A stretch of DNA of 39,235 nucleotides from Caryophanales bacterium (GTDB taxonomy: Bacteria; Bacillota_I; Bacilli_A; RF39; UBA660): contig JAEEZO010000024.1 in the NCBI GenBank assembly GCA_016291895.1, forward strand, positions 1 through 39,235, given 5' to 3'. The translations under genes were made by a program, and so were the position numbers. Positions 24,986 through 34,023 of this stretch are shown here, piece after piece. Positions within the stretch are counted from its first letter, which is position 1. Every line of letters starts with the position of its first letter. The notes under the pieces were generated by a model. It did no database searches. It worked only from the letters and a program-made list of their open reading frames with translations, and was not told the DNA's origin.

Positions 24986-27900
24986 ATGAAGAATAAAAAG
25001 TATCTATTTTTATTATTGATAATACCAATTCTAGTTATGTTTATAAGTAGATCTTTTTCACTTACTTATACACAAGAAATTAAAAGTGTAGAAATACAAA
25101 GCAATGATTATAACAATCCTGGTTCATGGCATATTGATAAATCAGCTGAATGGACAGGATTAGGTAAAGCAAGAGTAACCTTTGATGTTAATTCAGTAAT
25201 GAAAACTTCTGAAGGCAGATATAAAGATGTCATTTTTGTCATTGATGTATCTGGATCAATGAGTGGAAGTAAACTAGATAGAGCCAAACAAGATGCTATT
25301 GATTTAACAAATTATTTACTTTCTGATAGTCATAATAGTGTTGCTTTAATAACCTTTGATTCAAACTCAGAAATAATATCAGGTTTTACTAATAATAAAG
25401 ATGAAATGGTAAATTATATTACAAATTTATCATCAGGTGGTACTACTAATTACAATGCAGGTTTATTAAGCGCTGATGAGGTAATGGAAAATTATATTAA
25501 AAGTGATAATAAGGATTTAGTATTATTGTTTTTAACAGATGGATATCCAAATGAAGATACCCCAAACCAAATTGCAACATATAAATTATTAAAAGATAAA
25601 TATCCATATATGACCATAAATGGTATTCAATATGAAATGGGAAAAGAAATTATCCAGGAAATTATTGAAATATCTGATAATCAATTTATTGCCGATCAAG
25701 ATACTTTAAATAATGTTTTATTTGAAGCAGCAGTTACTCCAGTAACTTATGATAACTTTGTAATAACAGATTACATAAATGATGATTATTTTTATGTTGA
25801 ATCAGTTAATGATATTAAAGTTCCTTTTGGAGAAGTATCTCTAGATACTGTTGATGGTGTTCAAAAGGTAACCTGGGATCTTGGAGACAATTATGTAACG
25901 GGTCGCAATGTTAAAATGACTATAGATCTTAAATTGAAAGAAGAATTTCATAATACAAGAGGATTTTATCCAACAAATAAGAGTGAAACAATTATATCAA
26001 AATTACCTGATGAACAAGAAAAAACAAGAGAGAGTGAACTAACACCAGTACTTAAGAATATTTATAATGTTATTTATGATCCAAATGCTCCAGATGGATG
26101 CACATTACCATCAATAGAAACTGAAGAATATATGGCATATCAAACAGTAACAAAAAGAAGTGATAGTTTAACTTGTCCTAGGTATATCTTTAAAGGATGG
26201 TATATAGATAGTAATGATTTAATTGATATTAAGTTTATAAATGATGATATGTTTATAATGCCACCTCATGATGTAAATATAAGAGCAACTTGGACAAAAC
26301 AAGATTTAGTTAAAACAATGGATGGAACTGTAAAAGTAAAACTTGATGGAACATTAATGAAACATGACAATATAATTCGTAAAACTTTTGGTAAGGATAT
26401 TTCAAGAAATAGTTTTGAAAGTATAACAACAGTTGCTGATATTACTATACCTTCTACGGCATTAGATTTTTGGGATGCATCAGCAGAACAAAATGGATCA
26501 GTACTTGCATGGTATACCGATGTTGATAATAATGGTATGTATGAATTATATATAGGACAAGAGGATGGAGTAAAAGCAAATCCAAATAGTTCTTATGCTT
26601 TTTATTATTTTTCAAAAGTTAATTCTATTGATTTATCGAATTTTGATACATCAAGAGTAACAAATATGGCAGCAATGTTTTCTCATACTGCATATACTTC
26701 AACTACTTTTAATATGGATTTAGGTAATTTAAATACTTCAAATGTTAAAAATATGTCATATATGTTCCATAATTCAGGATTTAATGCAACAACATGGAAT
26801 ATAGGAAATATAAGTAATTGGGATACATCTAATGTAACTGATATGTCATTCATGTTCAATAATGCAGGAAAAAATGCAACGACATGGAATATTGGAAGTT
26901 TAAATAATTGGAATACCTCAAAAGTAACAAATATGGCATCTATGTTTGAATATGCAGGTTTTGCTGCATTAGAATTCAACTTAGATTTAAATAATTGGAA
27001 TACCTCAAAAGTAACTGATATGTCATCAATGTTTAAAAATGCAGGGAAAAATGCTTTAACCTGGAATATAGGAGATTTAAGTAATTGGAATACATCAAAA
27101 GTAACTAACATGTCAGAAATGTTTTATTCTTCAGGAACATACACAGCAACATGGAATATTGGAAATATAGGTAATTGGAATACATCAAGTGTTACAACAA
27201 TGTCATATATGTTTAATATCGCAGGATATAGAGCAACGACATGGGATATTGGAAATATAAGTACTTGGGATGTATCGAGTGTTACAACAATGTCAAATAT
27301 GTTCAATAATGCAGGATATAGTGCCACAACATGGAATATAGGAGATTTAAGTAATTGGGATACATCGAATGTAACTGATATGTCATTCATGTTCAAAAAT
27401 GCAGGATATAATGCAACGACATGGGATATTGGAAATTTAAGTGATTGGGATACGTCAAATGTTACAACAATGTTAGAAATGTTTCATATTGCTGGATGTA
27501 ACGCAACGACATGGAATATAGGAGATATAAGTGATTGGGATACGTCAAATGTAACTAATATGTCACATATGTTTCGTTTAGTAGGAACAAAAGCGACGAC
27601 ATGGGATATCGGAGATTTAAATAATTGGAATACGTCAAAAGTAACCGATATGTCATATATGTTTGAAAGTGCAGCTACTAACGCAACAACATGGAATGTC
27701 GGGGATATAAGTAATTGGAATACGTCAAATGTAACTAATATGGTGGGAATATTTGGTTCTGCTGGTTATAAAGCAACGACGTGGAGTATTGGCGATTTAA
27801 GCAATTGGGATACGTCAAAAGTAACTGATATGTCACATATGTTTTCTCGTTCAGGATATAGTGCCACAACATGGAATATAGGTGATTTAAGTAATTGGGA

Positions 27901-28213
27901 CACATCAAAAGTAACTAATATGAGTTATATGTTTCGAAATGCTGGTTATAATGCAACAACATGGAATAGCATTGGTACATTGAAAGTATATGCTACATCG
28001 ATTGATTCAATTTTCTATAATTGTGGAAATGCTAAAGCAACTTTAAATATTTATAGTAATCCAACATCATATAGAAGCACATTCTATGGTGCATCAACTA
28101 AAGAAGATTCAGGAATAACTGTTAATTATAGTAGTACAACAAGTAATATTGATGACATTATTGCAACAAAATCAAGTGATTCTAATGTAGTTAAAGGTGA
28201 ACAATTAGATTAA
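24986..28213 (+). CDS. large surface protein: VWA domain, InlB-type repeat, 30-residue repeats (DUF285)
   Basis: The 1075-residue protein has an N-terminal signal/anchor helix (about 5-24). A von Willebrand A domain follows (about 80-250) with an intact MIDAS: DVSGS (87-91), the GGTTNY Thr (about 152-154) and FLTDG Asp185. Residues about 352-435 look like an InlB/Listeria-Bacteroides (Flg_new) repeat: VIYDPNAPDG, then RYIFKGWYIDS and NIRATW. From about 540 to 995 come 15 repeats with core WDTSNVTDMSFMF, the BspA-like DUF285 surface repeat. The C-terminus ends without LPxTG or a membrane helix. It is presumably an adhesin or matrix-binding protein displayed through its N-terminal helix or released. 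Confidence 0.8.
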   Translation: MKNKKYLFLLLIIPILVMFISRSFSLTYTQEIKSVEIQSNDYNNPGSWHIDKSAEWTGLGKARVTFDVNSVMKTSEGRYKDVIFVIDVSGSMSGSKLDRAKQDAIDLTNYLLSDSHNSVALITFDSNSEIISGFTNNKDEMVNYITNLSSGGTTNYNAGLLSADEVMENYIKSDNKDLVLLFLTDGYPNEDTPNQIATYKLLKDKYPYMTINGIQYEMGKEIIQEIIEISDNQFIADQDTLNNVLFEAAVTPVTYDNFVITDYINDDYFYVESVNDIKVPFGEVSLDTVDGVQKVTWDLGDNYVTGRNVKMTIDLKLKEEFHNTRGFYPTNKSETIISKLPDEQEKTRESELTPVLKNIYNVIYDPNAPDGCTLPSIETEEYMAYQTVTKRSDSLTCPRYIFKGWYIDSNDLIDIKFINDDMFIMPPHDVNIRATWTKQDLVKTMDGTVKVKLDGTLMKHDNIIRKTFGKDISRNSFESITTVADITIPSTALDFWDASAEQNGSVLAWYTDVDNNGMYELYIGQEDGVKANPNSSYAFYYFSKVNSIDLSNFDTSRVTNMAAMFSHTAYTSTTFNMDLGNLNTSNVKNMSYMFHNSGFNATTWNIGNISNWDTSNVTDMSFMFNNAGKNATTWNIGSLNNWNTSKVTNMASMFEYAGFAALEFNLDLNNWNTSKVTDMSSMFKNAGKNALTWNIGDLSNWNTSKVTNMSEMFYSSGTYTATWNIGNIGNWNTSSVTTMSYMFNIAGYRATTWDIGNISTWDVSSVTTMSNMFNNAGYSATTWNIGDLSNWDTSNVTDMSFMFKNAGYNATTWDIGNLSDWDTSNVTTMLEMFHIAGCNATTWNIGDISDWDTSNVTNMSHMFRLVGTKATTWDIGDLNNWNTSKVTDMSYMFESAATNATTWNVGDISNWNTSNVTNMVGIFGSAGYKATTWSIGDLSNWDTSKVTDMSHMFSRSGYSATTWNIGDLSNWDTSKVTNMSYMFRNAGYNATTWNSIGTLKVYATSIDSIFYNCGNAKATLNIYSNPTSYRSTFYGASTKEDSGITVNYSSTTSNIDDIIATKSSDSNVVKGEQLD
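26637..27975 (+). repeat. 15 tandem 90-bp coding repeats
   Basis: Within the surface protein, the 30-residue unit (core (N/D)TS.VT.MS.MF..AG.NATTW.IG.(I/L)S.W) recurs 15 times, with one 29-residue unit near 26990 and a degenerate last copy near 27970-28020. Later units share long stretches of nearly identical DNA, pointing to recent duplication or recombination. Confidence 0.9.
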
Positions 28214-28217
28214 TAAT

Positions 28218-28247
28218 AAAACTGTTGATTTATTTCAACAGTTTTTT
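28218..28247 (+). terminator. Rho-independent terminator after the surface-protein gene
   Basis: An 11-bp perfect stem (28218-28228 with 28235-28245), 6-base loop and a T-run (28242-28247). Confidence 0.9.
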
Positions 28248-28276
28248 ATGTTATATTAAATTTATGGAGGTAATGT

Positions 28277-28942
28277 ATGGTTAAATCACAAGGTTGGGAT
28301 TGGAAAGTAGTTAAAGGAGATTTTCGTGATGTATGGAAAAATCCTAGTATGGAGTCTTATTATTTATTAAATAGATGGTTAAGTGATAATAAAAAAGACT
28401 TTTTAGATTTAGGATGTGGTCTTGGTAGACATTCTATTCTTTTTGGTAAAAATAATTTTAATGTTTATGCTTTTGATATATCAAGTGAAGCGATTAATAA
28501 AACAAAAGAGTGGGCAGAAGAAGAAAATCTTAATTTTGATTATAAAGTAGGAGATATGTTATCTCTTCCATATAGTGATTCTAGTATGGATTGTATCTTA
28601 TGTCGTAATGTTATTAATCATACTGATACTAATGGTGTTAAAAAAGTTATTAGTGAATTATATCGTGTATTAAGAAATAATGGTGAATGTTATTTAACTT
28701 TATGTTCTAAAGAAACATGGGGCTTTAAACAAGATTGGCCAAAAGTAGATGAGAATACAACTTTAAAGATGGTTGAAGGTCCTGAATATAAAGTTCCTCA
28801 TTTCTATGCAGATTATGATTTAATTAAAGAGTTATTTAAAGACTTTGAAATAATTAAAGTTCTCCATGTTGGTAACTTTTATGAACATGATGATGGTGTT
28901 AATACGTCATATCATTATCATATTTTAATTAGAAAGGCTTAA
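28277..28942 (+). CDS. class I SAM-dependent methyltransferase
   Basis: The 221-residue protein has motif I LDLGCGLGRH (41-50), motif II AFDIS (about 62-66), VGDMLSLPYSDSSMDCILCRNV (the post-motif II/III region, about 93-114), and a methyltransferase_11-like layout. The substrate is unknown. GGAGGTAATGT is the ribosome site. It is the first gene of a cluster with an HD hydrolase, RdgB and a superoxide reductase, separated by 1 base from the HD gene. Confidence 0.85.
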   Translation: MVKSQGWDWKVVKGDFRDVWKNPSMESYYLLNRWLSDNKKDFLDLGCGLGRHSILFGKNNFNVYAFDISSEAINKTKEWAEEENLNFDYKVGDMLSLPYSDSSMDCILCRNVINHTDTNGVKKVISELYRVLRNNGECYLTLCSKETWGFKQDWPKVDENTTLKMVEGPEYKVPHFYADYDLIKELFKDFEIIKVLHVGNFYEHDDGVNTSYHYHILIRKA

Positions 28943-28943
28943 A

Positions 28944-29888
28944 ATGAAATTATTTTTTACAAATGAAGATTATTATTATAAAGCAATGTTAATTCTAAAT
29001 AGTGAACCTAAAACAAGTTTAAGCCGTGTTGATTCCTTTATTTTACTTGTTAGTAATTTACCGTTTGGTGATTTAGAAAACTTATGTATCGAACTAGGTA
29101 GATTCTATAATATAAGTAAGGAAGATGCTTATAAATTATTACAAACTGGTAAAATTAAAGATAATATATTAGATTTTGCTTTTAATATTATTGATTCTGG
29201 TTCTTACTTAGGAAATAAAATAATTAATAATATTAATACTAGTAGTTGGTTAAGTCACTCATTATATGAAGCAAGATTATGTGAGATTCTTGCTTCTAAA
29301 TTAAATCTTGATAAAGATACTGCTTTTAATTTTGGTTTATTACATGATTATGGTCGAAAGTATGCTCATGATTTTAGTCATGTTATTAAAGGTTTTGAAA
29401 AGTTAGTTGATATGGGATTAAAAGAGTCCCGTGCTTGTCTTACACATTCTTTTATCAATGATGGAAGATTTAATAATAATGAAATCCCTGATGTTGAAAT
29501 TAAATATGTTAATGATAAAGAACATTTTGAAAGAGAGTATGATAATCTATCTAAGATTTTAAGAAATTATTCAACTAGTGATTATGATCGTATATTAAAT
29601 ATTGCTGATTTGATGGCAAGTGATCGTGGTATCTTATCACCAATTGAAAGACTTCGTGATATTTTGTCTCGTCGAGGTGAACTTGATAAATCACCAAATA
29701 GAATTCATTTCTTAACAAGTTTTTATAATTTATTATTATGGTATTTAAAAAAGATTAATTATGATATTTCTCTTGATTATTTAGATTATAAAGAATTAAG
29801 TTTAGATGATATTTATAAATATCTTGATAATATATCTAGTATTTTCTATAAAGCTGTTATTGGTGGAGAGAAGAAATGGATAAAATAG
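28944..29888 (+). CDS. HD-domain phosphohydrolase
   Basis: The 314-residue helical protein contains an HD domain: SHSLYEARLCEILASKL (104-120, His105), GLLHDYGRKYAHDFSH (131-146, with the His134-Asp135 metal pair), and NIADLMASDRG with the distal Asp near 220. Such enzymes hydrolyse nucleotides or phosphoesters; no known subfamily is evident. The N-terminal 100 residues are extra, helical, and of unknown role. The last 13 bases overlap the RdgB-like gene, which fits a nucleotide-related function. Confidence 0.75.
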   Translation: MKLFFTNEDYYYKAMLILNSEPKTSLSRVDSFILLVSNLPFGDLENLCIELGRFYNISKEDAYKLLQTGKIKDNILDFAFNIIDSGSYLGNKIINNINTSSWLSHSLYEARLCEILASKLNLDKDTAFNFGLLHDYGRKYAHDFSHVIKGFEKLVDMGLKESRACLTHSFINDGRFNNNEIPDVEIKYVNDKEHFEREYDNLSKILRNYSTSDYDRILNIADLMASDRGILSPIERLRDILSRRGELDKSPNRIHFLTSFYNLLLWYLKKINYDISLDYLDYKELSLDDIYKYLDNISSIFYKAVIGGEKKWIK

Positions 29889-30445
29889 TATTTGTTACTC
29901 ATAATAAAGGTAAGATTGAAACAGCTAAAGAGAAACTAAAAGATGTTAACTTTGTAACTTATGATTATGAACTATCAGAACCACGTAGTGATGATATTAG
30001 TTTAATTTCAAAAGTTAAAGTTATGGAAGCTTATGAAATTGTTAAATGTCCATGTATTTCAATGGATTCTGGTTTTATTATTGATAGTTTAAATGGGTTT
30101 CCAAAAGCTTTTGTTAATTTTGCCCTTGATACGATTGGTATTACTGGTATCTTAAAATTAATGAAAGGTAAGAAAAATCGTAAATGTCGTTTTACGGAAT
30201 GTTTATCATATTATGATGGTGTTAACTTACATCAGTTTTATGGCTCTCATGAAGGTCATCTTGCAACAAGTATAAGGGGAAATGACACTGATAAGAAATG
30301 GTCAAGTTTATGGTATATCTTTATGCCATATGGTTATAAAAAGACTTTAGCTGAAATGAGTGATCTTGAAAGATTAAATAGAAAACCATATAAATCTATT
30401 AGTTCTTTTGATAAATTTTGTGAATGGTATAAGGAGGTCAAATGA
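29876..30445 (+). CDS. non-canonical purine NTP pyrophosphatase (RdgB/HAM1 family)
   Basis: The 189-residue protein begins VFVTHNKGKIETAKEKL (5-21), the TxNxxK nucleotide-binding motif, and has SMDSGFIIDSLNGFPKAF (62-79), matching the family's D(D/S)SG...LxGxPG block. The GHEGHLATSIRG region and the C-terminal helix complete the fold. Ham1 enzymes convert dITP and XTP to monophosphates, keeping damaged bases out of nucleic acids. The GFPKAF form is divergent from typical GFPGvyS, so specificity may differ. Coupled by overlaps to the HD hydrolase and to the superoxide reductase gene (ATGA). Confidence 0.8.
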   Translation: MDKIVFVTHNKGKIETAKEKLKDVNFVTYDYELSEPRSDDISLISKVKVMEAYEIVKCPCISMDSGFIIDSLNGFPKAFVNFALDTIGITGILKLMKGKKNRKCRFTECLSYYDGVNLHQFYGSHEGHLATSIRGNDTDKKWSSLWYIFMPYGYKKTLAEMSDLERLNRKPYKSISSFDKFCEWYKEVK

Positions 30446-30807
30446 AATTTTATCGTTGTTTAAAATGTGGAAAAGTAATTCATGTACTTAATGATGGTGC
30501 GGATAATATTTGTTGTGGTACTAATATGTTAGAAATTAAAGATCACGATAAAGATGCTAGTTTAGAAAAACATGTGCCAATCTATGAAGTAGATGGTAAT
30601 TCTATTAAAGTTACTGTTGGGGAAATGATTCATCCAATGGATGTAGATCATTATATTATGTGGATTATGATTGGTAATGAAAAATGTGAATATTTTTATT
30701 ACTTAGTACCAGGTGAAGTACCTATTGTTACATTACCTTATATTCCGAATGCAACTATATATTCATATTGTAATAAACATGGATTATTTAGTGTCAAAAT
30801 AAATTAA
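30442..30807 (+). CDS. desulfoferrodoxin-type superoxide reductase
   Basis: The 121-residue protein is a two-iron (class I) superoxide reductase. The N-terminal desulforedoxin site is Cys6, Cys9, Cys24, Cys25 (CLKC and CC). The catalytic iron ligands fit EKHVP (His44), HPMDVDH (His64, His70), and YSYCNKHGLF (Cys110, His113). It reduces superoxide to peroxide without releasing oxygen, as is usual in anaerobes. No rubredoxin or peroxidase is adjacent. Its stop lies in a terminator stem. Confidence 0.9.
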   Translation: MKFYRCLKCGKVIHVLNDGADNICCGTNMLEIKDHDKDASLEKHVPIYEVDGNSIKVTVGEMIHPMDVDHYIMWIMIGNEKCEYFYYLVPGEVPIVTLPYIPNATIYSYCNKHGLFSVKIN

Positions 30808-30832
30808 GAAATAGTTATCTATTTCTTTTTTT
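30806..30832 (+). terminator. Rho-independent terminator after superoxide reductase
   Basis: A 9-bp stem (30806-30814 with 30819-30827), TTAT loop, and T-run to 30832. The TATAAT for the next gene starts five bases later. Confidence 0.85.
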
Positions 30833-30836
30833 ATGT

Positions 30837-30842
30837 TATAAT
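30837..30842 (+). promoter_or_regulatory. -10 box for the ybaK operon
   Basis: A perfect TATAAT, 17 bases before ATG 30860, with GAGGATAG as ribosome site. It lies next to the preceding terminator; no good -35 is visible. Confidence 0.5.
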
Positions 30843-30859
30843 CATTTTGAGGATAGGTT

Positions 30860-31342
30860 ATGAATAATAGGGTGTATGAATATTTGAATTCTCTTAATTT
30901 AGGAGATCGTATTATTGAACTTGTAGCTTCAACAGAAACAGTTTCTCTTGCATCTGATGCATTAGATTGTCGTGAAAGTGAAGTTGCTAAAACATTATCT
31001 TTTTTAGTGCCAGAACCTATTCTAGTAGTCACAAGTGGTGATGTTAAAATTGATAATGATAAATTTCGTTTAAATTTTAATTGTAAACCCAAAATGATTG
31101 ATAAAGATGATGTTTTAAATGTTATTGGTCATCCAGTAGGTGGGGTATGCCCTTTTAATCCTAATGATGATGTTAAAGTTTATTTAGATATATCACTTTT
31201 AAAAGAAAAATATTGTTATCCTGCTTGTGGAATGTCAGGAACTGCGATAAAATTAACTATCCCTGAATTAATGAAATACACGAAATATATTAAATGGGTT
31301 GATGTTACAAAATTTAATGAAGTAGAAGATATATTATTATAG
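30860..31342 (+). CDS. YbaK/EbsC family aminoacyl-tRNA deacylase
   Basis: The 160-residue protein shows the YbaK/ProX fold: an opening VYEYLNSLNLGDRIIEL, central VAKTLSFLV with the conserved Lys (about 44), and IGHPVGGVCPFN (about 92-103), the family's GxxxGGVxPF signature. The family hydrolyses mischarged Cys- or Ala-tRNAPro in trans, acting as an editing factor. It has an intact active-site Lys and is full length. It leads a six-gene transcript, separated by 8 bases from a lipoprotein gene. Confidence 0.85.
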   Translation: MNNRVYEYLNSLNLGDRIIELVASTETVSLASDALDCRESEVAKTLSFLVPEPILVVTSGDVKIDNDKFRLNFNCKPKMIDKDDVLNVIGHPVGGVCPFNPNDDVKVYLDISLLKEKYCYPACGMSGTAIKLTIPELMKYTKYIKWVDVTKFNEVEDILL

Positions 31343-31350
31343 GAGAATAT

Positions 31351-32337
31351 ATGAAAAAGATATTACTTTTAATATTAATTAGTTTATTATTTGTTGGTTG
31401 TGGTAAAAAAGAACCAACTGACCCAATCGTTTCTTTAGGTTATAAACAAGAAGGCGATAAGTATGTTTATCAAAATATTAATTTAACTAAAGTTCATAAT
31501 GAACAATATAATTCTACCGATGTTTACATGGAAGAAGTAATTACCGATAAACCTAATTATGATATGTTTCTTAAAACAATCAAATTATTTATTGATGTTC
31601 CAGATGATGTTGTAACTAAAGGGTTAGAATTATTAGTTGATGCTTATAACGATAATAAAGGTAGTAGTGTAATAAGTATTTTTAATCAAGAGAAATATTA
31701 TTTAGAATTATATATTACTAATGAAAAGAAAGTAATTGCTGTTGTTCTTACACCTCGTGTTAAAGGAAGATTAAAAGATGATAAGTTTCTTCTTAGTAAT
31801 GATTTAGGACACGATAAAGATTATACTGCTGCAAGAAGATCTAAAAATGTTTTAAAGAATGCTACTTATGATGAAATTGTTGCTAAAAAAGTATTTAATG
31901 TTGATCTTCCAAATGAAGCTCTTATAAAGATTTCTAATGAAGCATTAAAATATTGTAATCCTGAAATAATGTGTGAAAATTATTTTAATCACAATTATGA
32001 TTTATCTATTTATGCAAAGAATGGTATTTATTCATCTTTCTATATTTTTGGTCGTGAATTTACTGATTTATATTATTCAACGGTTCATTCTAGTAGTACA
32101 TATAAAGAAGATATTGCTGGTGATTTGGATATAATTTTTAAAGAATTGAATATTGATTTATCACAATATAAAGATGAAATTATAAATAAGATAGATAAAA
32201 AAGATTATAAATTATTAGAAGATGATAATAATCAAGGTAAACATCATTTAATGAAATTTAGTTTATCTGATAAATTTAGAATGAATATTGATATTTATGA
32301 AGATAGTATATTCTATGATTATATAGTTAATGAATAG
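31351..32337 (+). CDS. lipoprotein of unknown function
   Basis: The 328-residue protein has a lipoprotein signal (KKILLLILISLLFVGC) with lipobox FVGC, so it would be lipid-anchored at Cys17 outside the cell. The mature part has no recognised domain; alternating strand and helix pieces such as KYVYQNINLTKVHNEQYN and YYLELYITNEKKVIAVVLTP repeat roughly twice, around residues 25-175 and 180-328, which may reflect two similar domains. The ribosome site GGAGAATAT is good. Its stop is 8 bases before the next start. Confidence 0.7.
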   Translation: MKKILLLILISLLFVGCGKKEPTDPIVSLGYKQEGDKYVYQNINLTKVHNEQYNSTDVYMEEVITDKPNYDMFLKTIKLFIDVPDDVVTKGLELLVDAYNDNKGSSVISIFNQEKYYLELYITNEKKVIAVVLTPRVKGRLKDDKFLLSNDLGHDKDYTAARRSKNVLKNATYDEIVAKKVFNVDLPNEALIKISNEALKYCNPEIMCENYFNHNYDLSIYAKNGIYSSFYIFGREFTDLYYSTVHSSSTYKEDIAGDLDIIFKELNIDLSQYKDEIINKIDKKDYKLLEDDNNQGKHHLMKFSLSDKFRMNIDIYEDSIFYDYIVNE

Positions 32338-32345
32338 GAGGTTTT

Positions 32346-32759
32346 ATGAAAATACTAATTGTATGTAGTAAAAAGTTTTATCCAGAAATAAAAGATATAA
32401 AAAAGAAATTAGAAAAACGTGGTCATGAAATAAGTCTACCTAATTCTTATGAAGATCCTCTTGCTGAAGATAATGCTTGGAAACTAGGAATCCATTCCGA
32501 GTTTAAGAAAAGGATGTTTAATCAAAGTCGTTATACCATTGAACAAATGGATGCTGTTTTATGTCTTAACTTTGATAATAAGGGACAAAAGAATTATTTA
32601 GGTGGGGCAACTTTCTTAGAATTATATGAAGCTTTTATGAACAATAAAAAAATATATTTATATCATGATATTCCTAAAGGAATGTTATATGATGAAATAT
32701 CTGGATTTGACCCTATCATAATTAATGAAGATTTGGGGTTGATTCCTGATGGAAAGTAA
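32346..32759 (+). CDS. nucleoside 2-deoxyribosyltransferase-like protein
   Basis: The 137-residue protein has a Rossmann-like N-terminus (KILIVCSKKFYPEIKDIKKKL) and MDAVLCLNFDNKGQKNYLGGATFLELYEAF (about 77-106). This matches the DxxVvlN...kn.ig..tf.Eig.A pattern of the family, with a Glu as candidate nucleophile. The usual substrate-binding motif is less clear. It might swap bases on deoxynucleosides, or be a related (YtoQ/COG-type) protein with a different substrate. It overlaps the next gene by 11 bases. Confidence 0.7.
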   Translation: MKILIVCSKKFYPEIKDIKKKLEKRGHEISLPNSYEDPLAEDNAWKLGIHSEFKKRMFNQSRYTIEQMDAVLCLNFDNKGQKNYLGGATFLELYEAFMNNKKIYLYHDIPKGMLYDEISGFDPIIINEDLGLIPDGK

Positions 32760-34023
32760 AAAATGGATGCGGCTTGATAATGCCGCTTTAATTTATCCAC
32801 CTGCCGTTAAAAAGAAATATGCGATGATGTTTCGTTTAACAATAACTTTTAAAGATAAGATTGATAAAGATATTTTAGCTGAATCTCTTAAAAATACTTT
32901 GGTTCGTCTTCCATCTTTTGCATATCGTCTAAGAAGAGGTTTGTTTTGGTACTATTTAGAAAAGATTGATGGTATTCCACCAATATTAGATGATGTAAAA
33001 AATCCCATGCGTACCATAAAATTTAAAGATAATAATTATTTTATGTTTAGAGTACGTGTTTATGAAAAAAGACTTGCTTTAGAGTTTTTCCATGCTTTAA
33101 CTGATGGAACAGGTGGTGTTACTTTACTTCTTACTTTATCTAGAGAGTATATAAGACTTAAATATGGAGTAGAAACCCCATACACGGAGAAAATCTTAAA
33201 TCTTAAAGATAAACCTAAGAAAGAAGAATATGAAGATAGTTTTAAAAAACATGTTGGTGATTTTGGCAGTGTAGAAAAAGAAGAAGCTGCTTATCATTTA
33301 AAAGGTAAACAATTACCAAGTCATATGTTAAATATTATTACTGGTAAGATAAAAATTAATGAATTAAAGAAGTTATGTCAACAATATGATTGTACGATAA
33401 CCGTTTTCTTAACAAGTATTATGTTTATGTGTTTTCAAGATATTCAAAACAATAATCATGATAAAAAGAATAAACCTATTAAAATTTCAATTCCTGTTAA
33501 TTTACGTCGTTTCTTTGATTCTGTAACTTTACGTAACTTCTCATCATATGTTAACCCTAAAATTGATACTAAACTAGGTAATTATACTTTAGAAGAAGTT
33601 ATTAAAGAAGTTAAAGGTCAATTAGAATATATGGTTAATGAAAAAAAACTTCGTTCTAAATTTACTGGTAATGTTAATATGGAAAGAAAGTTTTATATTA
33701 GAATTATGCCAACTTTTATTAAAATGAAAGCTTTATCAATAAGTGATTATTTAATGGGAGATAGATACTATACAACAACTTTTTCTAATTATGGGTTAAT
33801 CAATATTCCTGAAGAAATGCAAAAATATGTAACTGATATGGGATTTATGATTGGAAGAAGTAGAAATAAACATGGCGCGGTTGCTTGTATATCTTGTATG
33901 AATAATTTATATATTACTTTTACAAGTCGTATATATGAAACGGAATTTGAAAGATTATTCTTTACTAAATTAGTATCTTTAGGTATTAAAGTATCAGTTG
34001 AAAGTAATCAAGGAGGTATGTAA
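32749..34023 (+). CDS. condensation/alcohol-acetyltransferase-like protein
   Basis: The 424-residue protein has the CoA-dependent acyltransferase fold: LPSFAYRLRRG and LALEFFHALTDGTGG, where HALTDG (114-119) is the Hx3D catalytic motif with His114 and Asp118. PVNLRRFFDS and DYLMGD-type segments follow in the C-terminal half. Proteins like this are called alcohol acetyltransferases in low-GC Firmicutes, although the product is not known. Its stop overlaps the start of a DUF6320 gene, a partner that recurs next to it in related genomes as I recall. Confidence 0.7.
   Translation: MESKKWMRLDNAALIYPPAVKKKYAMMFRLTITFKDKIDKDILAESLKNTLVRLPSFAYRLRRGLFWYYLEKIDGIPPILDDVKNPMRTIKFKDNNYFMFRVRVYEKRLALEFFHALTDGTGGVTLLLTLSREYIRLKYGVETPYTEKILNLKDKPKKEEYEDSFKKHVGDFGSVEKEEAAYHLKGKQLPSHMLNIITGKIKINELKKLCQQYDCTITVFLTSIMFMCFQDIQNNNHDKKNKPIKISIPVNLRRFFDSVTLRNFSSYVNPKIDTKLGNYTLEEVIKEVKGQLEYMVNEKKLRSKFTGNVNMERKFYIRIMPTFIKMKALSISDYLMGDRYYTTTFSNYGLINIPEEMQKYVTDMGFMIGRSRNKHGAVACISCMNNLYITFTSRIYETEFERLFFTKLVSLGIKVSVESNQGGM

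Noticed and set aside
26683..27396. Minus-strand open frames across the repeat array
   Set aside because: They are mirror images of the 90-bp coding repeats, with repeated sequence but no ribosome site, and the plus-strand frame has clear domain structure.
26637..27975. Possible CRISPR or noncoding repeat array
   Set aside because: The period is 90 bases, in frame, with no alternating spacers; it encodes DUF285-type protein repeats.
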